Assembly (NCBI GenBank): GCA_024684175.1
Contig: JAIKXJ010000048.1
Span: 1 to 18,703 of the forward strand
Origin: Erysipelotrichaceae bacterium
GTDB taxonomy: Bacteria > Bacillota_I > Bacilli_A > Erysipelotrichales > Erysipelotrichaceae
DNA length: 18,703 bases
Direction: 5' to 3'
The translations under genes and the position numbers were made by a program. Positions 14,454-18,703 of this stretch are shown here, piece after piece. The notes under the pieces were generated by a model. It worked only from the letters and a program-made list of their open reading frames with translations. It did not search any database and was not told the DNA's origin. How positions within the stretch are numbered: position 1 is the stretch's first letter; the number at the start of each line of letters is the position of its first letter.

Positions 14454-16537
14454 CCGATATCATGAAGACCTTCGGCAGCAAAGTCTTCAACGACGAAGTG
14501 ATGAAGACGAGGCTTTCCAAGTCGACGTACAAACAATTGAATCAGACCATCAAACAGGGGACCTATCTGAATAAGGAGATCGCCGAAGAAGTCGCCAACG
14601 CGATGAAAGACTGGGCGGTGGAAAACGGGGCGACACATTTCACCCATTGGTTCCATCCGCTTTCCGGTGCGACGGCGGAGAAACATGAAAGTTTCGTTTC
14701 GACTGCGGGCGGCGGCAAGATCACGCTGGAATTTTCTCCTTCCAATCTGGTAAGAGGCGAAGCGGATGCATCCTCTTTCCCGTCCGGCGGATTAAGAGAC
14801 ACCTTCGAGGCAAGAGGCTATACCGCCTGGGATCCGACATCCTATGCCTTCATCAAGGACGGTGTCTTATGCATTCCGACGGTCTTTGTAGCTTATTCGG
14901 GAGAAGCGCTGGATCACAAGGCGCCGCTGCTGCGGTCGATGGAGGCGCTGAACAAGGAAGCGATGCGCATCCTGAAGCTGTTCGGGAACACGGACGTCGA
15001 TCACGTCAAAGCGACAGCCGGTGCCGAACAGGAATACTTCCTGATCGACAAGGAACTCTTCGAACGAAGAGAAGATCTGCGCCTGACCGGCCGGACTTTG
15101 ATCGGTGCGCCGGCGCCGAAAGGTCAGGAGATGAACGACCACTATTACGGTTCCATCCGCACCAAGGTCTCCGAATTCATGAAAGAGGTCAACGAAGAGC
15201 TCTGGACTTTGGGCATACAGGCCAAGACCGAGCACAACGAAGTCGCTCCGTCCCAGCACGAACTGGCCAATAATTTCCTGACCGTCAACGTTTCCGCCGA
15301 TCAGAACAATCTGACGATGGAGGTCCTGAAGAAGGTCGCCAAGCGCCACGGCCTGGAGTGTCTCTTGCATGAAAAACCCTTTGCCGGGATCAACGGCTCC
15401 GGCAAACACAACAACTGGTCCTTGAAGACCGACACTGGCGTCAATCTGCTTGATCCGGGCGACACGCCGGCCGAGAATGCGCAGTTCCTGCTTTTCCTGA
15501 CAGCCATCATCAAAGCGATCGATGAGTACCAGGATCTGCTGCGCATATCGATCTCTTCCGCGGGCAACGATCACCGTCTGGGCGGTTCGGAAGCCCCTCC
15601 GGCTATCGTCTCCGTCTTTCTAGGCGACGAGCTCAGTGAGATCCTGACTTCGATCGAAAAAGGAAAAGCGTATGCCGAAAAGAAGAAAGAAGCTCTGCAG
15701 ATCGGCGTCCATACGATACCGGCGTTCCCGAGAGACAATACCGACCGCAACCGGACTTCGCCGTTTGCCTTTACCGGCAACAAGTTCGAATTCCGTATGC
15801 CGGGATCTTCCGCCTCCATCGCCACGCCCAACACCATCCTGAACACCATCGTGGCGCAGGAGCTGAAAGGCTTTGCGGATGAACTGGAAAAGGCGGAAGA
15901 TTTCAACAGCGCCTTGCACGAGCTGATACAAAAGACGCTGAAGAAACACAAGCGCATCATCTTCAACGGCAACGGCTACGACGAGAGCTGGATCAAGGAG
16001 GCAAAAAAGCGCGGCTTGAGCAACTATGCGTCGACACCGGAAGCTCTGGCTCATTATCTGGATAAGAAAAACGTCAAAGTCTTTACCGGCAACAAAGTCC
16101 TGTCTGAGAGCGAACTGCTCTCCAGGCATGAGATCTATCTGGAGAAATATTACAAGACCATCCACATCGAAGCCATGACGCTGATCGATATGTTAAGGAA
16201 GGATATCCTTCCGGCAGTCGCCCGTTTCGAGCTTTCTTTGAAGAAGTCGATGAAAGAAGACAAGGATCTCGGCTTTTCAGATGCGGACTCCTATGAGTAC
16301 GAAACTCTGCAGCATGTAAAGGAAAACAAGAAGGCGGTCTTTACGATGATCGGAAGGATCGAAAAGCTCATGGAAGAGCGCCTTGTTACACCGGAAGAGC
16401 GTTCATGTTTCTATCACGACCGGATCCTTCCGCTGATGGAAGATATCCGCAAGAAGACCGACGCTTTGGAGAAGGTCACCGACCGGAGCTTATGGCCGAT
16501 GCCTTCCTACAGTGATCTGTTGTTCGGGAAAGACTGA
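14450..16537 (+). CDS. glnN: Glutamine synthetase type III
   Basis: This enzyme makes glutamine from glutamate, ammonia and ATP in the cytoplasm. At 695 aa it has the type III length (about 700, against ~450 for type I). Type III motifs seen are AEQEYFLID (192-200, metal Glu), [13 protein letters not shown] (259-271), [10 protein letters not shown] (315-324, glutamate/ammonia site), [14 protein letters not shown] (373-386) and [14 protein letters not shown] (441-454, ATP/metal). The C-terminal ~200 residues are helical. An ideal AAGGAGG lies 7 bases before the ATG, which overlaps the pyrG stop. No GlnR or P-II gene is adjacent. Placement between two glutamine-consuming enzymes is notable. Confidence 0.96.
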   Translation: MTDIMKTFGSKVFNDEVMKTRLSKSTYKQLNQTIKQGTYLNKEIAEEVANAMKDWAVENGATHFTHWFHPLSGATAEKHESFVSTAGGGKITLEFSPSNLVRGEADASSFPSGGLRDTFEARGYTAWDPTSYAFIKDGVLCIPTVFVAYSGEALDHKAPLLRSMEALNKEAMRILKLFGNTDVDHVKATAGAEQEYFLIDKELFERREDLRLTGRTLIGAPAPKGQEMNDHYYGSIRTKVSEFMKEVNEELWTLGIQAKTEHNEVAPSQHELANNFLTVNVSADQNNLTMEVLKKVAKRHGLECLLHEKPFAGINGSGKHNNWSLKTDTGVNLLDPGDTPAENAQFLLFLTAIIKAIDEYQDLLRISISSAGNDHRLGGSEAPPAIVSVFLGDELSEILTSIEKGKAYAEKKKEALQIGVHTIPAFPRDNTDRNRTSPFAFTGNKFEFRMPGSSASIATPNTILNTIVAQELKGFADELEKAEDFNSALHELIQKTLKKHKRIIFNGNGYDESWIKEAKKRGLSNYASTPEALAHYLDKKNVKVFTGNKVLSESELLSRHEIYLEKYYKTIHIEAMTLIDMLRKDILPAVARFELSLKKSMKEDKDLGFSDADSYEYETLQHVKENKKAVFTMIGRIEKLMEERLVTPEERSCFYHDRILPLMEDIRKKTDALEKVTDRSLWPMPSYSDLLFGKD

Positions 16538-16548
16538 TCCAAGGATCA
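16535..16548. repeat. Short perfect inverted repeat at the glnN stop
   Basis: TGATCC-AA-GGATCA overlaps the glnN stop codon (TGA 16535-16537). There is no T-run after it, so it is not an intrinsic terminator. It may stabilise the glnN 3' end or be chance. Confidence 0.3.
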
Positions 16549-16567
16549 TCGATATACAGGGAAAGAT

Positions 16568-18100
16568 ATGGAGAAGATACTGGTACTGGATTTCGGCGGT
16601 CAGTATGATCAGCTGATCGCAAGAAGAGTCAGGGATCTCGGCGTGTATGCGCAGATCCGCCGCTACAACAAGGTCACGTTGGATCAGATCGAAGAAGAAG
16701 GCTATAAAGGGATCATCTTTACCGGCGGTCCTAACAGCGTGTATGAAAAAGACGCACCGTCTTTCGACAAGAGGATCTTCGATCTGGAGATCCCGATCCT
16801 GGGCATCTGTTACGGTGCGCAGCTGATGGCACATCTGTGCGGCGGTAAAGTGATCTCGGCAGAAGATTCTTCGGAGTACGGAAGCACGAAGGTGTATGCG
16901 AAGGGCGGGCTTCTGTTCAAAGGCGTGAAGAATGAGAGCGTCTGCTGGATGTCGCATACGGACTACATCTCACAAGTGCCGAAAGGTTTTGAGATCTTTG
17001 CCCGCAGCGACAAGTGCCCCTGTGCGGCGATGGGGGATCCTTCAAGAAAGCTCTATGCCGTGCAGTTCCATCCGGAAGTCACCCATACGGAATGCGGCAG
17101 GCAGATCTTTTCCAATTTTTTGTTTGACATCTGTGCGTGCAAAGGCGACTGGCGGATGGATGATTTCGTTTCCTCGAGCATCGAGAAATACAAGAAAGAA
17201 TTAAAAGGAAAGAAAGTCCTGCTGGCCTTATCGGGCGGTGTCGATTCTTCCGTTGCCGCCGTCCTTCTTCATAAGGCGATCGGAAGCGATCTGACCTGTG
17301 TCTTCGTCGATCACGGCCTGCTCAGAAAAGAAGAAGCGAAGCAGGTGGAAGAACTCTTCAAAAACAGATTTGGTCTGCATCTGATCCGGGTCGATGCCGG
17401 AGAACGTTTTCTGGAAAAGCTCAAGGGCGTGAAAGAGCCAGAAGCCAAACGCAAGATCATCGGCGAAGAGTTCGTCCGCGTTTTTGAAGAGGAAGCGAAA
17501 AAGATCGGGGACGTCGATGTGCTGGTCCAGGGGACCATCTATCCGGATGTCATCGAATCCGGCAAAGGCGATTCGGCGACCATCAAGTCGCACCACAATG
17601 TCGGCGGTCTTCCGGAAGACATGTCATTCCAGACGGTCTGCGAACCTCTGCGGGATCTGTTCAAGGACGAAGTCCGCAAGGCCGGCATACAGCTGGGGAT
17701 CCCCGAAAAGATGGTCTTCCGTCAGCCGTTCCCGGGACCGGGCCTGGCTGTCAGGGTCTTAGGCGGGATCACGAAAGAGAAGCTCGAGATCCTGAAAGAG
17801 GCGGATGCGATCTTTACTTCGGAACTTGAGGCTGCCGGTCTTGAAGAAAAGGCCAGCCAGTATTTTGCGGTGCTGACCGACTCCAGGGCGGTCGGTGTCA
17901 AAGGCGATGCCAGGTCTTACGGCCATACGGTCGCATTACGGGCAGTCACGACCGACGACTTCATGACTGCGAAGATCACCAGGATCCCTTATGAACTTCT
18001 CGAGAGGATCTCGACCCGCATCTGTAACGAAGTCAAAGATGTTTCCCGTGTCGTCTACGACATCACATCCAAGCCTCCGGGAACGATCGAGTGGGAATGA
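16568..18100 (+). CDS. guaA: GMP synthase (glutamine-hydrolysing)
   Basis: GMP synthase converts XMP to GMP with ATP and glutamine. The 510 aa length is complete. The N-terminal class I amidotransferase has C81 (LGICYGAQ), H168 and E170 (AVQFHPEV). The ATP-pyrophosphatase domain has the PP-loop LSGGVDSS (221-228), followed by the dimerisation/XMP domain with [13 protein letters not shown] and the invariant C-terminus [18 protein letters not shown] before the ATG is a modest ribosome binding site. It follows glnN by 30 bases without a terminator, so co-transcription with pyrG-glnN is likely. No terminator follows it: GH3-type coding sequence begins at its stop codon. Confidence 0.97.
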   Translation: MEKILVLDFGGQYDQLIARRVRDLGVYAQIRRYNKVTLDQIEEEGYKGIIFTGGPNSVYEKDAPSFDKRIFDLEIPILGICYGAQLMAHLCGGKVISAEDSSEYGSTKVYAKGGLLFKGVKNESVCWMSHTDYISQVPKGFEIFARSDKCPCAAMGDPSRKLYAVQFHPEVTHTECGRQIFSNFLFDICACKGDWRMDDFVSSSIEKYKKELKGKKVLLALSGGVDSSVAAVLLHKAIGSDLTCVFVDHGLLRKEEAKQVEELFKNRFGLHLIRVDAGERFLEKLKGVKEPEAKRKIIGEEFVRVFEEEAKKIGDVDVLVQGTIYPDVIESGKGDSATIKSHHNVGGLPEDMSFQTVCEPLRDLFKDEVRKAGIQLGIPEKMVFRQPFPGPGLAVRVLGGITKEKLEILKEADAIFTSELEAAGLEEKASQYFAVLTDSRAVGVKGDARSYGHTVALRAVTTDDFMTAKITRIPYELLERISTRICNEVKDVSRVVYDITSKPPGTIEWE

Positions 18101-18686
18101 TGTCCTTCCTTTGAAAGAGGGTACGAAGATCTGCGTCATGGGTCCTGCCGCAGATAATGATGTTGCGCAATGCGGCGGATGGACGATGGACTGGAACAGC
18201 AGCGAACTGCAGGATATTCCCGGTGTCACTTCGATCAGTGAAGGTCTCAGACAGAAAGCCGAGACACACGGGATCATCATTACAGACAAAACGGAAGATG
18301 CGGATGTCGTCATCCTGGTAGTCGGCGAGAAGGCTTATGCGGAATGGAACGGTGATGTCCGGGATCTTGGTCTCTGCGGAGAATCAGGTCTTACAGGAAA
18401 CAGGGAAGCGATCGCTCAGGAAAACGCTTCGAACAAGCCGATTATGACCTGTATCGTCGCCGGCAGGAACATATTTATCGGTGATTATATGGATAACTGG
18501 GATGCGGTCGTAATGTGCTATCTGCCCGGTTCGGAAGGTCAGGGCGTGGCGAATGTGCTTTACGGGGAATGTGATTTCCGGGGCACGCTGCCCAGCCCGT
18601 GGTATGCTTCGGTCCGTCAGATCGAAACGAAAGAACCCTGGCTGGAAAAAGGTTTTGGTCTGACTTATAAAGGAAACGCAGAGTGA
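18096..18686 (+). pseudogene. C-terminal remnant of a GH3 beta-glucosidase
   Basis: One frame from about 18096 to TGA 18684-18686 encodes ~196 residues matching the C-terminal alpha/beta sandwich of GH3 beta-glucosidases: LPLKEGTKICVMGPAADN, CGGWTMDW, VVILVVGEKAYAEWNGD, IVAGRNIFIGDYMDNWDAVV, LPGSEGQGVANVLYGE, FRGTLPSPW and a GFGLTYK end. The N-terminal (alpha/beta)8 barrel with the catalytic Asp is missing entirely. The homology starts in another frame right at the guaA stop codon, with no intergenic region. No start with a ribosome binding site exists; the first in-frame ATG (18138) is inside the domain. It is therefore a deletion remnant or an artificial join, and not an active glucosidase. 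Confidence 0.75.
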
Positions 18687-18703
18687 TCTGGAAACATAAA
18701 AAG

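Noticed and set aside
16535..16548. Terminator between glnN and guaA
   Set aside because: The hairpin has only a 2-base centre and no T-run after it, so read-through into guaA is expected.
17991..18095. N-terminal part of the frame that contains the GH3 remnant
   Set aside because: It is an out-of-frame reading of the guaA 3' end with no GH3 similarity; the homology starts at about 18096.
1..18703. Insertion sequences, prophage, CRISPR arrays, tRNA or rRNA genes
   Set aside because: No transposase or integrase motif, no regularly spaced repeats and no tRNA-like cloverleaf or CCA-ended stem was found.

Overview
The window is a compact, mid-GC (about 50% by eye) bacterial chromosome segment that looks like a member of the Bacillota. 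The main evidence is strong AGGAGG-type ribosome binding sites, short hairpin-plus-T-run terminators, a single-lipobox lipoprotein, a CxxC zinc-ribbon membrane protein, a PLP enzyme of the methionine gamma-lyase/'aluminium resistance' family and a type III glutamine synthetase. An Erysipelotrichia-like or clostridial gut bacterium is plausible. This is inference from gene content, not a placement.

Layout. 1-78 is the tail of an unidentified gene, followed by a two-way terminator. 188-622 (minus) is a small MerR-type regulator, divergent from a FecR-domain lipoprotein (755-1837). A small CPYC glutaredoxin-like protein (1881-2204, minus) converges on the lipoprotein and is divergent from a zinc-ribbon membrane protein (2390-2809). 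A tight four-gene operon follows at 2872-8581: GH13 alpha-glucosidase, metallo-beta-lactamase-fold hydrolase, GAF plus HD-GYP phosphodiesterase, and CHASE2 class III adenylate cyclase. Next come a PnuC-type transporter with an unusual extra-membrane N-terminal domain (8659-9885), elongation factor P (9945-10502) and a short-chain dehydrogenase (10522-11262). The minus-strand PLP lyase (11298-12548) is divergent from a nucleotide/glutamine cluster: pyrG (12843-14453), glnN (14450-16537) and guaA (16568-18100). The last 600 bases hold only the C-terminal domain of a GH3 beta-glucosidase, joined directly to the guaA stop codon.

How the genes work together. The most distinctive part is the 2872-8581 operon. 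It places a predicted cyclic-nucleotide synthase with an extracellular sensor domain beside two candidate phosphodiesterase-type enzymes, behind a sugar hydrolase. Class III cyclases are uncommon in low-GC Gram-positives, so this looks like a self-contained second-messenger unit, possibly tied to carbohydrate use. The FecR lipoprotein upstream belongs to a family often found near CHASE2 cyclases and may be an envelope partner. The second theme is glutamine economy: pyrG and guaA both use glutamine as nitrogen donor, and glnN, which makes glutamine, lies between them and is translationally coupled to pyrG. The pyrG leader carries a promoter, a hairpin and a terminator-like hairpin just before the ribosome binding site, which suggests attenuation.

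No tRNA, rRNA, CRISPR array, insertion sequence or phage gene was seen.
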